From Clostridium sp. (GTDB lineage: Bacteria; Bacillota; Clostridia; Acetivibrionales; Acetivibrionaceae), in contig JAAYTS010000075.1 in NCBI GenBank assembly GCA_012517995.1, forward strand, positions 1 to 41,485: 41,485 bases of DNA. Direction: 5' to 3'. The notes beneath the pieces are model-generated. The model was not told where the DNA came from, searched no databases, and was given only the letters and a program-made list of their open reading frames with translations. A program made the position numbers and the translations under genes. Positions 26,690 through 36,808 of the stretch are shown in pieces (positions within the stretch are counted from its first letter, which is position 1; every line of letters begins with the position of its first letter).

Positions 26690-28654
26690 CTAGTATTTTA
26701 GATTGATATATTTTGTATTTACTTTTAAGGGTTCAAAGGCTGTACCCCCACCCTCATAAAACTTTCCAAAAAACTCAATATACTGAAGCCTGCTTGAATG
26801 CACATATGCTCCAAGAGCATTTATTGCAAAATTAAACAGGTGTCCAAATATTAAAACTGCTACAACAAATACCACTTTTAAAATATTACTAAATCCCATC
26901 ATTAAACCTAATTCATTGACAATTGCTGCTATAACTGAACTTGCAAGTCCTAAGGCTAAAAGTCTTGAATAGGATAAAAGATCACTTAAAAATCCTATCA
27001 AATCATAAAGGCTTGAAACACCGCCTATAATTTTTCCTATTATGTTTTTATTGTGGCGGCCCTGGGTTAGAATAAGCAGTCCAGCTCCAATTACCAGAAG
27101 ATATTTACCTATTTCCACAAGTCCTGTTACAGCATCTTCATCCACTATAGGAACATATGGAAGTAAAAAAAGTGCAAAACCTGTAAACATTACATACCAG
27201 AAAAACACGTCAAATATAATGTCTAAGTATTTTTTTTGTCTGTAAAGGTTATAGGCTTTTACACCAAGTCCCACATAGATATGGATGACACCAAAAAGAA
27301 GGGAGAAGCTAAGCATTTTTTGAGGTTCATCTGTAAGGCTAAACCACAGGGCAGTTTTCCCTAAAGCTTCAATTCCAAACCAACCTCCCAAAAGGGCACC
27401 CCATAGCATTGTGGCAAAACCACAGTACATCATGAGTTTCATAAACTTTTTCATGCCATCATCTAATTTAAATTTTAATAAGGCAAATATTGAAGCGGCT
27501 GCCATTATAAGACCGTAACCACCATCACCTAGCATTAGTCCAAAAAACAAAACAAAAAATGGAGCGGTTATGGCATTTGGGTCAACTTCATTTCTGTTTG
27601 GCAGGCTGTACATTTCTGTTATTGACTCTACAGAACGTGCAAAGTCCTTGTTTACAAGTAAAATAGGAAAATCTTCATCTTTGCCTGGTTTAACAATTTC
27701 TAAAAAGCAGTCAAATTTTTTCGTAATAACTTCCTTTACCTGGTCTGATGAAGTTTCTGGAACCCATCCTTCAAGAAAGAAAGAATCATTGGTGTTAAAT
27801 ACAATACCAGATGCTTTTTTTCTGTCCCTTTCAACAAGTATGTGGTCATGCAAAATCTCAAGATCCCCTTGATAATTTGCAAAAGAAGCTATTTTTTCTT
27901 CTGTGGAAGAAATCTCATTTTCAAGATCCTTGATATTTTTTGATAAACTTTTTATATTTTCATTTGGGGTTTTAGAAAACTTTTCTAAAGACGATTTAGA
28001 AAATCCATATTGCTTAAGTATTCTCATAACATCGTCTGATTTTGAATTTAAATAAATAATGAAAAGATAGCTTTGTTCCCTGTCTTTACTAATCACTTCA
28101 AGATAGCTTTCTGGGACTTCTTTAAAAAGCTCTTCACTTAAACTATCTGTATTAACGATTTCAGGGACTACACCAGTGAGCACAGTGGTATTTTTAGTAC
28201 CCTTAATATCAAGAGGAACATCTAATTTTTCCCAAGGCTTTAAATTTAAAATGAGATTTGTATTTTTGTTTATCTCAGATTTTAAGTTTGAAAGTTTTTT
28301 ATCATATTCAGAAATATCGTCAATAACTTTCCAAAGCTTATCTTGATTGTTAATTACAGTGCTGTAGTCATTGACACTTACCGTTCTTTTTGTAGCAAAA
28401 AGACCTTTTTTTCTGGTATCAAATTTTGATAAGTAGTCAATTGCTGCTGATATTTTATCAAGTTTACTATTAAGTTTAGATATTTCTTCGGTGTTTTCTT
28501 CACTTGAAAGTAAGTTATTCCAATCATCTGACGACATTTTTTCGCTCAAGTCTGTAATTTCCACTATGCCCATCTTCATAAGGGTCTCTAATATGCGTTC
28601 CTTATCTGATTTAAGGCCTATTAGTGACAATTTATTCATATTAACTATTGCCAT
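26690..28654 (-). CDS. ntpI: V/A-type ATP synthase subunit I
   Basis: Subunit I is the membrane stator that forms the ion half-channels and anchors the peripheral stalks. The 654-aa protein has a cytosolic N-terminal half with coiled coils (about 90-135 and 230-270). The membrane half (about 365-640) has seven or eight helices, including GLMLGDGGYGLI, YSRLLALGLASSVIA with the presumed essential arginine, and ALGAYVHSSRLQYIEFFGKF. The ATG overlaps the end of the H gene by 14 bases. Confidence 0.96.
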   Translation of the reverse strand: MAIVNMNKLSLIGLKSDKERILETLMKMGIVEITDLSEKMSSDDWNNLLSSEENTEEISKLNSKLDKISAAIDYLSKFDTRKKGLFATKRTVSVNDYSTVINNQDKLWKVIDDISEYDKKLSNLKSEINKNTNLILNLKPWEKLDVPLDIKGTKNTTVLTGVVPEIVNTDSLSEELFKEVPESYLEVISKDREQSYLFIIYLNSKSDDVMRILKQYGFSKSSLEKFSKTPNENIKSLSKNIKDLENEISSTEEKIASFANYQGDLEILHDHILVERDRKKASGIVFNTNDSFFLEGWVPETSSDQVKEVITKKFDCFLEIVKPGKDEDFPILLVNKDFARSVESITEMYSLPNRNEVDPNAITAPFFVLFFGLMLGDGGYGLIMAAASIFALLKFKLDDGMKKFMKLMMYCGFATMLWGALLGGWFGIEALGKTALWFSLTDEPQKMLSFSLLFGVIHIYVGLGVKAYNLYRQKKYLDIIFDVFFWYVMFTGFALFLLPYVPIVDEDAVTGLVEIGKYLLVIGAGLLILTQGRHNKNIIGKIIGGVSSLYDLIGFLSDLLSYSRLLALGLASSVIAAIVNELGLMMGFSNILKVVFVVAVLIFGHLFNFAINALGAYVHSSRLQYIEFFGKFYEGGGTAFEPLKVNTKYINLKY

Positions 28655-28967
28655 CAGAGTTCACAATCCTTCCTATTATTATATCTACTGCTTTGTCTAG
28701 ATTTTTTCTAGAATTATTTTTTATGGTATTGCATTCTTGTAGAACTTCTTCCTTGAGCTTTTCAATTTCTTTGTTTGCAGAATTTTTGACCTTTTCAATA
28801 ATCTCCTTAGCCTCTTTATCGGCACTTTCCTCTGCTTCTTCTATAATTTTTTTAGCTTTTTCTCTTGCATCGAAAATAATCTGCCTTGAGTCTTCTAAGG
28901 ATTTCTTCTTGATTTGCTCCGCCTGCTCTTCTGCTTCCTTTATTGACTTAATCAGATCAATTGACAC
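28641..28967 (-). CDS. V/A-type ATP synthase stalk subunit H (G-like)
   Basis: This first gene of the operon encodes about 108 residues of almost continuous Glu/Lys/Ala-rich coiled coil (KIIEEAEESADKEAKEIIEK and similar). That matches the small subunit that pairs with E in the peripheral stalk (AhaH/NtpF-type nomenclature varies). The frame opens at GTG 28985, but the AGGTGGTG site overlaps that region and leads to GTG 28967. The resulting start, SIDLIKSIKEAEEQAE, agrees with the family. Confidence 0.9.
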   Translation of the reverse strand: MSIDLIKSIKEAEEQAEQIKKKSLEDSRQIIFDAREKAKKIIEEAEESADKEAKEIIEKVKNSANKEIEKLKEEVLQECNTIKNNSRKNLDKAVDIIIGRIVNSDGNS

Positions 28968-29041
28968 TAAATCACCACCTAACACCTGTTATTTGTTGGA
29001 AGTAAGTAATTTTCTCAGTAAATAATATCGGACATTACTAT

Positions 29042-29071
29042 ATTATATATTATCAAAAAATTTATAATCAA
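29042..29071 (-). promoter_or_regulatory. Candidate promoter of the V/A-type ATPase operon
   Basis: On the minus strand TTGATT (29071-29066), an 18-base spacer and TATAAT (29047-29042) lie about 75 bases before the H gene start. The leader of about 68 bases shows no strong fold. Confidence 0.5.
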
Positions 29072-29278
29072 AAAAATATTAGTAACTCTTTTAGTAAAGT
29101 TTTCAATAATATAAAATTTTGGCAGGACATAATTCCTGCACATGGTGGTCATTATAAAAAGGCAAGAAACCACGTCTTTGAACATATAAAATATATATTC
29201 TATAATATATCATCTTAATTAATTTATATCAAGGCATTAAAACAAATATATAAAAATATTTTTGCTTTCTAAAATCCC
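29072..29278. other. Divergent spacer between the ATPase operon and pheA
   Basis: Together with the two flanking promoters this is the 385-base gene-free gap 28968-29352. A weak inverted repeat (GTGGT near 29141 and ACCAC near 29170) is present but too short to interpret. No RNA or small ORF was recognised. Confidence 0.4.
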
Positions 29279-29308
29279 TTGCATAACACTTGCTTATTTT
29301 GATATTAT
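29279..29308 (+). promoter_or_regulatory. Promoter of pheA
   Basis: TTGCAT (29279-29284), an 18-base spacer and TATTAT (29303-29308) with TGA before it form an extended -10 promoter, 44 bases before the pheA start. No attenuator or T-box is present in the short leader. Confidence 0.6.
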
Positions 29309-29352
29309 AAACTTAAATTACGGCATAATTTGAAGAAAAAAAAGGAGATACT

Positions 29353-30189
29353 ATGATAAAGATAGGTTTTTTAGGTCCAAAGGGAACCTTTTCCCAAGAA
29401 GCCATGAATAAATACATTGGTGGAAGAGATGGATTTTGTGAATGTCCTTATAACACCATGCCTGATTTAATTTATGCAGTGAATAATGATGAAATAGATG
29501 AGGCAGTGGTGCCCATTGAAAATTCCCTTGAGGGTGCGGTAAGTGCCACTTTAGATATGCTTGCTACAGATGTAGACCTAAAGATTAAGGGAGAAATGGT
29601 TATAGCAGTTAATCAAAACTTTATGGTAAAAAGGGGAACAAACATTGAAGATATAAAACTTATTTTATCCCATCCACAGGCCATAGGACAGTGCAGAAAG
29701 TATTTAGATTCTAAATTTCCAGCTGCAACAATAAAATACGTTTACAGTACCGCTGAGGCTGCAAGGGAAGTTTCAGAAGGTGTAGGGGATATGGGGGCCA
29801 TAGGTCCTGTTACTGCAGCTGATGTTTACAATCTAGAAATTATAGATAAATCTATACAGGATAATTTTAATAATTTGACCCGATTTGTGATTATATCTAA
29901 AAAAGATGGAGAAAGGAAGCTAAGAAATAAAACCTCCATAGTATTTTCAACAGATAATAAGCCAGGAAGTCTCTATAAAATACTTGATATATTTAACCTT
30001 TGGGATATTAATATGACCAGAATAGAGTCAAGACCTGTAAAAGACCAGTTAGGAAGGTATATATTTTTTATAGATTTAAACGGGCATATTAAAGAGGATG
30101 ATGTGAAAGATGCTTTGACAATGGTAAAGAGAAAAACATCTTTTTATAAATTTTTAGGTTCATACCCTGAGTATATCTTAGAAGAATAA
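29353..30189 (+). CDS. pheA: Prephenate dehydratase
   Basis: This enzyme converts prephenate to phenylpyruvate, the committed step to phenylalanine. The 278-aa monofunctional type has the dehydratase domain (about 1-182), opening with GFLGPKGTFSQEA and containing the catalytic-site TRF motif (176-178). An ACT regulatory domain (about 195-270) has GSLYKIL and ESRP (225-228), the phenylalanine-binding signatures. There is no fused chorismate mutase. The start ATG 29353 follows AAAGGAG. Feedback by phenylalanine is expected from the intact ACT motifs. Confidence 0.95.
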   Translation: MIKIGFLGPKGTFSQEAMNKYIGGRDGFCECPYNTMPDLIYAVNNDEIDEAVVPIENSLEGAVSATLDMLATDVDLKIKGEMVIAVNQNFMVKRGTNIEDIKLILSHPQAIGQCRKYLDSKFPAATIKYVYSTAEAAREVSEGVGDMGAIGPVTAADVYNLEIIDKSIQDNFNNLTRFVIISKKDGERKLRNKTSIVFSTDNKPGSLYKILDIFNLWDINMTRIESRPVKDQLGRYIFFIDLNGHIKEDDVKDALTMVKRKTSFYKFLGSYPEYILEE

Positions 30190-30323
30190 CATTGTTTTTG
30201 GGAAATTCCACACGGAATAAATATTTAATGCTATAATATATGGAAGAGGAAATACATTAACAACTAATATGAAGAAATAGTAATAAATACATCTTGCAAA
30301 ATAGAACTTGTTGGAGTGATTAC

Positions 30324-30665
30324 ATGGCTTTTTTTGATAGAGAAATTGATATTACAAGAAATATAAAAATTATAGAATGGCTAAAGAGCGAGCTACTAAC
30401 TGACATTGCCGCTCTTTTTAAAGTATTGATAAATGGAATGAAGGAAGAAGTCCATGAAACGGTGGCAGATACTTTATCAAACATTATTTTAATTTGCTAT
30501 TTGTTGGGAAGACGATTGGGTATAAGCTATAATGCAATTGAAATAAAAATGAAAAATAAAGTGAAGCTTGGACTTATTGAAAATAACGATATAGAAAAGC
30601 ATTATGGTGATTTGTCAGAACTTGCAAAACATCTTGATTCTTCAAGAATAAATAATATAGGTTAA
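30324..30665 (+). CDS. MazG-like family protein, catalytic motif apparently incomplete
   Basis: The 113-aa protein matches the small MazG-like family of clostridia: DITRNIKIIEWLKSELL, then ETVADTLSNIILICYLLGRRL. True MazG pyrophosphohydrolases bind magnesium through an EExxE and an ExxD motif. Here E45-T-V-A-D49 resembles the second, but the first position reads SELLTDIAALF without the paired glutamates, so activity is doubtful. The frame opens at TTG 30294, but GGAG before ATG 30324 decides the start. It lies about 95 bases upstream of gdpP on the same strand. Confidence 0.78.
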   Translation: MAFFDREIDITRNIKIIEWLKSELLTDIAALFKVLINGMKEEVHETVADTLSNIILICYLLGRRLGISYNAIEIKMKNKVKLGLIENNDIEKHYGDLSELAKHLDSSRINNIG

Positions 30666-30759
30666 TTATAACAGGCTGATGAAAATCTATTCTATACATA
30701 ATGTTTTATAAAAAAGTGCTATAAAAAAGCTGATGCCTTAGAATACAGGAGAAGAAATA

Positions 30760-32766
30760 ATGAAAGGTAAAAAGTTTGCGGGAATTTTTATACAAAAGGC
30801 TGGTTTTTATCTTTTGGTAATATTTGTACTATTAATAATGATTGCTTTCTTAGAAGTAAAGGTGGCAATACCAGGATTTGTATTTTTCGTATTCCTTTTA
30901 TATTATAATTTTAGGTACAATTACAAAAGAAAAAGGGAAATAACTCAATATATTGAAAATCTTACATTTAACATTGATATGGCAACAAAGGATACTTTGT
31001 TGAATTTTCCAATGCCTTTAGTGCTAATTGAACTGGATGGAACTATAATTTGGTATAATTCCTCATTTAAAAAGGTTTTTGAGGGAGAGGAATTGTTAGA
31101 AAAGACAATACAGACTTTTGCAAAAGATCTGAATCCAGAAAGTTTTTCAAATGAAACTATGAATTTTTCAAATGAAACTAAAATACATGATAGAAACTAT
31201 TGTGTTTTAGGGAATTTTATAAAAGTTGACAATAGAATTAATGACGGTGAAATTATATTGCTTTTGTATTTTATTGATACTACAGAGCTGGTAAACTTAA
31301 AGAAAACCTACGATGATGAAAAAACAGTGGTTGGTGTTTTTATTATAGACAATTATGATGATTTGATGCAGAGTACTGAAGATACCAAAAGACCTCAAAT
31401 GATAGTGGAAATTGAAAACAAAATAAATAATTGGACTGCATATGCCAATGGAATTGTTAAAAAGTACGAAAGAGACAAATACCTGTTTATTTTTGAAAAC
31501 AAATACCTAAAAAATTTTCAGGAGAAAAAGTTTGATATTTTAGACAGCGTTAAAGAGGTGAATGTTGGAAATACAATACCTGTTACATTAAGTATTGGTA
31601 TTGGAAAAGGAGAAAGTTCTCTTTTAGATAAATTTCGCCATGCAAATGCTGCATTAGATATTGCTTTAGGCAGAGGAGGAGACCAGGTTGTTATAAAGGA
31701 TGGTGAGGAAATATCCTTTTATGGTGGTAAAACAAGGGAGATTGAGAAGAGAACCAGGGTAAAGGCGCGGGTAATTGCCTTTGCACTAAGAGAACTTATT
31801 GACCAGGCATCAGAGGTTATAATTATGGGACATAAAAATTGTGATATAGATTGCTTAGGCTCTGCTTTGGGAATTTATAGCATTGCAACCAGAAGAGAAA
31901 AAAAAGCTTATATAGTTTTAAATAAATCAAACTCCAATATAGATTGCATGGTTTCTAAAATTGAAAGTGATAAGGATTATGAGGGTTTGTTTATATCCAC
32001 TGGGGAAGCTCTTGAAAAAATAAACAAAAAGACTTTGCTGGTTATTGTGGATACACATAAACCCAGCTTTACAGAAGCGCCAGATTTGATAAAATATACA
32101 GAGCAAATAGTTGTTATTGACCACCACAGAAGAGGAGTTGACTACCTGCAAAATGCAGTTTTAACATACCAGGAAACATACGCATCCTCAACTTGTGAGC
32201 TGGTTACAGAAATTTTACAATATGTTGAAGAAAAAATAAAACTTGCTCCTATTGAGGCAGAAGCCCTATATGCTGGAATAGTTGTAGATACAAAAAACTT
32301 CACTTTTAAGACAGGAGTTAGGACATTTGAAGCAGCTGCATTTTTGAGAAGACAGGGTGTGGATACCGTTATGGTTAAGCAAATGTTTCAAAATGATTTA
32401 ACTACATATACTCATATTTCAAATACTGTTAAAGACGCACAAATATACAATGAAAACATAGCCATATCAGCATGTCCCCCTGATATAAAAAATGCAACTG
32501 TAATAGCTGCACAGGCGGCAGACCAGCTTGTAAACCTTAGGGGAATTAAGGCAGCCTTTGTGCTTTGCAATATAGATGAAGGTATTTCAATAAGTGGAAG
32601 GTCCTTAGGGGATATAAATGTCCAGATTATAATGGAGAAGCTTGGGGGAGGAGGGCATTTAACTTTTGCAGGAACCCAGCTTCAAGGGGTTTCCACTGAG
32701 GAGGCAATTGAAAAGCTAAAAAAATCTATAGACGAATACAAAGAAGAAATACCAGACAACAGCTAA
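30760..32766 (+). CDS. gdpP: Cyclic-di-AMP phosphodiesterase GdpP (YybT)
   Basis: GdpP hydrolyses c-di-AMP and so tunes potassium, osmotic and wall homeostasis. The 668-aa membrane protein has two N-terminal helices (about 12-31 and 35-51), a PAS-like domain (about 75-175), a degenerate GGDEF domain (about 185-315; the signature position reads ERDKY) and a DHH/DHHA1 module (about 350-655). DHH-module residues visible are [12 protein letters not shown] (His357, Asp362, Asp364), VDTH (Asp431), DHH (454-456) and GGGGH (629-633). A seven-residue tandem duplication (FSNETxN) lies at about 129-140. It is followed closely by rplI and dnaB, the usual Bacillota order. Confidence 0.95.
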   Translation: MKGKKFAGIFIQKAGFYLLVIFVLLIMIAFLEVKVAIPGFVFFVFLLYYNFRYNYKRKREITQYIENLTFNIDMATKDTLLNFPMPLVLIELDGTIIWYNSSFKKVFEGEELLEKTIQTFAKDLNPESFSNETMNFSNETKIHDRNYCVLGNFIKVDNRINDGEIILLLYFIDTTELVNLKKTYDDEKTVVGVFIIDNYDDLMQSTEDTKRPQMIVEIENKINNWTAYANGIVKKYERDKYLFIFENKYLKNFQEKKFDILDSVKEVNVGNTIPVTLSIGIGKGESSLLDKFRHANAALDIALGRGGDQVVIKDGEEISFYGGKTREIEKRTRVKARVIAFALRELIDQASEVIIMGHKNCDIDCLGSALGIYSIATRREKKAYIVLNKSNSNIDCMVSKIESDKDYEGLFISTGEALEKINKKTLLVIVDTHKPSFTEAPDLIKYTEQIVVIDHHRRGVDYLQNAVLTYQETYASSTCELVTEILQYVEEKIKLAPIEAEALYAGIVVDTKNFTFKTGVRTFEAAAFLRRQGVDTVMVKQMFQNDLTTYTHISNTVKDAQIYNENIAISACPPDIKNATVIAAQAADQLVNLRGIKAAFVLCNIDEGISISGRSLGDINVQIIMEKLGGGGHLTFAGTQLQGVSTEEAIEKLKKSIDEYKEEIPDNS

Positions 32767-32792
32767 ATTATAGTTTGAAGGAGAGATATAAT

Positions 32793-33248
32793 ATGAAGGT
32801 AATTTTAAAAGAAGATGTAAAGGGATTAGGTAAAAAAGATGATTTGGTAAATGTAAGTGATGGATATGCCAGAAATTTTTTGCTTCCAAAAGGACTTGCA
32901 GTAGAGGCAAATACACAAAATATGAATGAAATGAAATTTAAAAAGCAGGCAGAGAAGAACAAAAAAAGCAAGGAACTTGAAGAAGCAAAAGAACTTTGTA
33001 AAAAGCTTGAAACCATTACTGTAGAGTTTAAAGTAAAAGCTGGTGAAAACGGAAAATTATTTGGTTCTATAACAAGTAAAGATGTCTCAGATGAACTACA
33101 GAAGAAATACAAAATAAAAATAGATAAGAAAAAAATTAATTTTCCAGATACCATAAAGGCTTTAGGCACGTATGAAGGAGAGGTAAAAGTATATCCCGGC
33201 GTAACAGGGAAAATCACTGTTAAAGTGGAGCAAGGCGAAGAGGGGTAA
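32793..33248 (+). CDS. rplI: 50S ribosomal protein L9
   Basis: The 151-aa protein has the L9 N-terminal domain [19 protein letters not shown]... NFLLPKGLA, the long connecting helix (about 40-75, Lys/Glu rich) and the C-terminal domain with [12 protein letters not shown]. The frame opens at TTG 32775, but AAGGAGA lies inside that extension and ATG 32793 gives the exact family N-terminus. It lies between gdpP and dnaB with short gaps, so probably one transcript. Confidence 0.96.
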   Translation: MKVILKEDVKGLGKKDDLVNVSDGYARNFLLPKGLAVEANTQNMNEMKFKKQAEKNKKSKELEEAKELCKKLETITVEFKVKAGENGKLFGSITSKDVSDELQKKYKIKIDKKKINFPDTIKALGTYEGEVKVYPGVTGKITVKVEQGEEG

Positions 33249-33254
33249 AAAAAT

Positions 33255-34592
33255 ATGGACATAAGTTCATTGGGGCGGATACCTCCCCAAAACATAGAAG
33301 CTGAGCAATCAGTTTTGGGCGCTTCTCTTTTGGATAAAGAAGTTTTATCTACCATAACCGAAATCATTGATGTATCAGACTTTTACAGGGAAGACCACAA
33401 GGAAATTTTTGAGGCAATTATGGATTTATATGAAAGAGGAGAGCCTATTGATTTAATCACAGTATCTGAACAACTTAAAATAAGGGGCTCTATAGATGCG
33501 GTAGGTGGGCTAGAATACCTGACTAATTTAGTGAATGCAGTTCCAACCACTGCCAATGCAAAACACTATGCTAAAATTGTTGAAGAAAAATCCATATTAA
33601 GAAGGCTTATAAAAACTTCTTCTGAAATAATTAATATGGGATATGATGAGACAGAAGAAGTGGAGTATATATTAGACAGGGCAGAAAAAGGCATTTTTGA
33701 CATTTCACAAAAAAGGAACAGTCAAGGATTTGTTCAAATAAAGGATGTACTAATAGAAACCTTTGACAGACTAGAAGAACTTTACAATAACAAAGGAAAT
33801 GTTACTGGAATCCCTACAGGTTTTGTAGACCTTGATCATAAAACAGCAGGGCTTCATAATTCTGACTTAGTTTTAATTGCAGCAAGACCTGCCATGGGAA
33901 AAACATCTTTTGTTTTAAATATTGCTCAGTATGCAGCAATTCACTCCCAGGTGCCAGTTGCTATTTTTAGCCTTGAAATGTCAAAAGAGCAGCTTGTTAA
34001 CAGAATGCTGTGTTGTGAAGCCATGGTAGATGCCCAAAAAATGAGAACTGGTCAATTGGAAGACAGTGACTGGCAAAAGATAGCCAAAGCTTTAGGACCT
34101 ATTTCTGATGCTCCAATTTACATAGATGACACCCCTGGGGTGACATCCGCGGAAATAAGGGCAAAATGCAGAAGATTAAAGCTGGAAAAAGATCTTGGTC
34201 TGGTTATAATTGACTATTTGCAGCTTATGCAGGGAAGAGGCAGGAGCGAAAGCAGACAGCAGGAGATATCAGAAATATCCAGGTCTTTAAAAATACTTGC
34301 AAAGGAAATAAATGTGCCTGTTATAGCACTATCCCAGCTTAGCCGTGCACCGGAGATGAGGTCAGACCACAGACCTATCTTAAGTGATTTAAGAGAATCT
34401 GGTGCAATTGAGCAGGATGCAGACATTGTAATGTTTCTTTACAGAGACGATTATTACAATCCAGAAACTGAAAAAAAGAATGTGGCAGAGGTAATAGTTG
34501 CAAAACATAGAAGCGGGTCCACTGGAACTGTTGAATTGGCATGGCTTGGTCAGTACACTAAATTTGCCAACTTAGAAAAGTTTAGAGAGTAG
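33255..34592 (+). CDS. dnaB: Replicative DNA helicase
   Basis: DnaB unwinds the parental duplex at the fork as a hexamer. The 445-aa protein has the N-terminal collar domain (about 1-115, with PPQNIEAEQSVLGASLLD), a linker helix and the RecA-type motor. Walker A is ARPAMGKTS (210-218), followed by SLEMSKEQL. The later motifs VIIDYLQLMQG, SQLSRAPE and DIVMFLYRDDYY are all present. There is no intein. It follows rplI after six bases, so it is co-translated or nearly so. Confidence 0.97.
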   Translation: MDISSLGRIPPQNIEAEQSVLGASLLDKEVLSTITEIIDVSDFYREDHKEIFEAIMDLYERGEPIDLITVSEQLKIRGSIDAVGGLEYLTNLVNAVPTTANAKHYAKIVEEKSILRRLIKTSSEIINMGYDETEEVEYILDRAEKGIFDISQKRNSQGFVQIKDVLIETFDRLEELYNNKGNVTGIPTGFVDLDHKTAGLHNSDLVLIAARPAMGKTSFVLNIAQYAAIHSQVPVAIFSLEMSKEQLVNRMLCCEAMVDAQKMRTGQLEDSDWQKIAKALGPISDAPIYIDDTPGVTSAEIRAKCRRLKLEKDLGLVIIDYLQLMQGRGRSESRQQEISEISRSLKILAKEINVPVIALSQLSRAPEMRSDHRPILSDLRESGAIEQDADIVMFLYRDDYYNPETEKKNVAEVIVAKHRSGSTGTVELAWLGQYTKFANLEKFRE

Positions 34593-34653
34593 TTTGTGGT
34601 AAAATATTTTATATTAGAAAAAATATAGGACAGGGGAGTTATACATACTAGTT

Positions 34654-36057
34654 ATGGTTGAAAAAGTTTTAGCAGATATAAAAGACAAAAATCTTATTGA
34701 TAAAGGAGATACAATAATAGTGGGTTTGTCTGGCGGTCCAGACTCGGTATGTCTTCTTCATGTTCTTAAAAGTATTAAAGATATTATGGATATAGAGGTT
34801 GTGGCAGTACATGTAAACCATATGCTAAGAGGACAGGACTCATTTGAAGATGAAGAATATGTCAAAAATCTTTGTAAAAAGCTAAATGTTAAATTAAAAA
34901 CAGAGCAAATAGATTTAAAAAACATTGCAAAAAATAAGAAACTTTCAATAGAAGAAGCAGGAAGAGAGGAAAGATACAGAATTTTTGAAAAAACAGCCAT
35001 AGACTTTAATGCAAATAAAATAGCTGTAGCACATAATAAAAATGATCAGGCTGAGACAATATTGATGAATATAATAAGAGGTACAGGGCTTTTAGGTTTA
35101 AAGGGAATGGAGTTTAGAAGGGGTAAAATTATAAGGCCCCTCCTTGGCATTGACAGGTTGGAAATTGAAGGGTATTGTAATAAATACAAACTACAGCCTA
35201 GAACTGACAAAACAAATTTAGAATCAATTTACACCAGAAACAAAATAAGGCTTGATTTGATACCTTATATAGATGAACAATTTAACACAGATATTATATC
35301 AAAACTTATAAAAATGTCTGAAATAATAAAAAATGAAAATGATTTTATTGAATATTATACAGAGAAATTGTATAATAAAGTTTTAGTAAACAAAAGTGAC
35401 GGTGAAATAGTATTAAATACAAAAGTATTTAATAATTATCATAAAGGTGCAAAGGGAAGAATATTAAGAAAAGCAATAAAAGAAGTAATAGGATTTATAA
35501 GAGGTATAGAAAGTGTACACATTGACGACATTATTAAGTTGGCTTTAGATGGCAGGGTTGGAGCTATGATACATCTCCCACATAAAATTAGAGTTGAAAA
35601 ATCGTACCAAACTTTAAAGGTGTATCAATTCAAAACTTTTCCACAGGTTAATCTTTACAAAGTAAAGCTAAATATACCAGGAGATACTTTAATACAGGAA
35701 GAAAAATTTGTTTTAAGAGCAAATATAATTGATGATGTAAATTTAGACCAATACAAAAAAAACCATAAGACCTCTAAAGTCCAATATTTTGATTACCACA
35801 AGCTATTAGGTGGAATAAATATAAGAAAAAGAGAAAGTGGGGATTTAATTAAGCCGGTTAATTCAAATGGAACAAAAAAATTAAAAAAGTATTTTATTGA
35901 TGAAAAAATACCGATAGATATAAGGGATCAAATTCCACTTGTTGCTAAAGACAAGGAAATAGTATGGATAATAGGATATGTTATAAGTGACAAATTTAAA
36001 GTTACCAAGAGTACCAAGAAGGTATTAAAACTTGAATTTATTAAACTTGAAAATTAA
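34654..36057 (+). CDS. tilS: tRNA(Ile)-lysidine synthase
   Basis: TilS converts C34 of tRNA-Ile(CAU) to lysidine so that it reads AUA. The 467-aa protein has the N-type ATP pyrophosphatase loop SGGPDS (26-31). The tRNA-specificity signatures HVNHMLRG and AHNKNDQAETILMN, a middle helical domain and the C-terminal domain with KKLKKYFIDEKIPIDIRDQI are also present. The usual start would be ATG 34654, but its GGGGAG site is about 15 bases away. An in-frame ATA at 34645 is six bases from it. hpt and ftsH follow, the conserved tilS-hpt-ftsH order. Confidence 0.95.
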   Translation: MVEKVLADIKDKNLIDKGDTIIVGLSGGPDSVCLLHVLKSIKDIMDIEVVAVHVNHMLRGQDSFEDEEYVKNLCKKLNVKLKTEQIDLKNIAKNKKLSIEEAGREERYRIFEKTAIDFNANKIAVAHNKNDQAETILMNIIRGTGLLGLKGMEFRRGKIIRPLLGIDRLEIEGYCNKYKLQPRTDKTNLESIYTRNKIRLDLIPYIDEQFNTDIISKLIKMSEIIKNENDFIEYYTEKLYNKVLVNKSDGEIVLNTKVFNNYHKGAKGRILRKAIKEVIGFIRGIESVHIDDIIKLALDGRVGAMIHLPHKIRVEKSYQTLKVYQFKTFPQVNLYKVKLNIPGDTLIQEEKFVLRANIIDDVNLDQYKKNHKTSKVQYFDYHKLLGGINIRKRESGDLIKPVNSNGTKKLKKYFIDEKIPIDIRDQIPLVAKDKEIVWIIGYVISDKFKVTKSTKKVLKLEFIKLEN

Positions 36058-36115
36058 GTAAGTTTTGCTATAAATCAAATAAAAAGTAATTTAGTCAAAA
36101 AATAGGGAGGTAAAT

Positions 36116-36655
36116 ATGCTTGAGGATATTGAAAAAGTATTAATTACAAGGGAAGAATTAGAAAAAAGTGCAAAAGAACTCGGTAAAAGAATTTCAGCTG
36201 ACTACAAAGGGAAAAAGCTTGTTTTAATAGGTGTATTAAAAGGAGGGGTGGTTTTTTTATCAGACCTCATAAGAAATATAGATATACCTTTAGATTTGGA
36301 TTTTATTTCTGTTTCCAGCTACGGGGATTCTACTCGTTCCTCCGGTGTAGTACGTATAATTAAAGATGTGGATATTGATGTAATGGGAAAACATGTTTTA
36401 ATTGTTGAAGACTTAGTGGATTCAGGACTTACATTAAAATATTTAAAAGACCTTTTCAGTGCAAGGGGACCTAAAGACATAAAATGCTGTACAGCATTAG
36501 ATAAGCCTTCAAGAAGAGAAGTGGAAATCGAAATAGAATATAAGGGAATAGAAATACCAGATGAATTTGTAGTTGGTTATGGAATGGATTTTGCAGAAAG
36601 ATACAGAAATTTACCCGATGTTTGTGTACTAAAACCACATGTTTATTATGATTAA
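36116..36655 (+). CDS. hpt: Hypoxanthine phosphoribosyltransferase
   Basis: Hpt salvages hypoxanthine and guanine to IMP and GMP using PRPP. The 179-aa protein has normal length, the flexible-loop residues SSYGDSTRSSG (67-77) and the PRPP-binding motif VEDLVDSGLT (97-106) with the paired acidic residues. The ATG 36116 follows GGGAGGT. It lies between tilS and ftsH, as in many Bacillota. Confidence 0.95.
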   Translation: MLEDIEKVLITREELEKSAKELGKRISADYKGKKLVLIGVLKGGVVFLSDLIRNIDIPLDLDFISVSSYGDSTRSSGVVRIIKDVDIDVMGKHVLIVEDLVDSGLTLKYLKDLFSARGPKDIKCCTALDKPSRREVEIEIEYKGIEIPDEFVVGYGMDFAERYRNLPDVCVLKPHVYYD

Positions 36656-36808
36656 ATATTAAAAAATATGTTTTTATTGTTTTTTATATTGATTTTTTAT
36701 TGTATTTGTAGAATAATTGTTTTATATATGGAAAAGAAAGAGTGTAGCCTGAATTATCCATAGATTATAATAGTGATTGGTTATTTACAAAGTTAAGGAG
36801 GGAGCTAT

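Noticed and set aside
32768..33367. Minus-strand frame of 199 codons over rplI and the start of dnaB
   Set aside because: It overlaps two certain genes completely, has no ribosome site, and its Phe/Ser-rich translation is a mirror of the Lys/Glu-rich L9.
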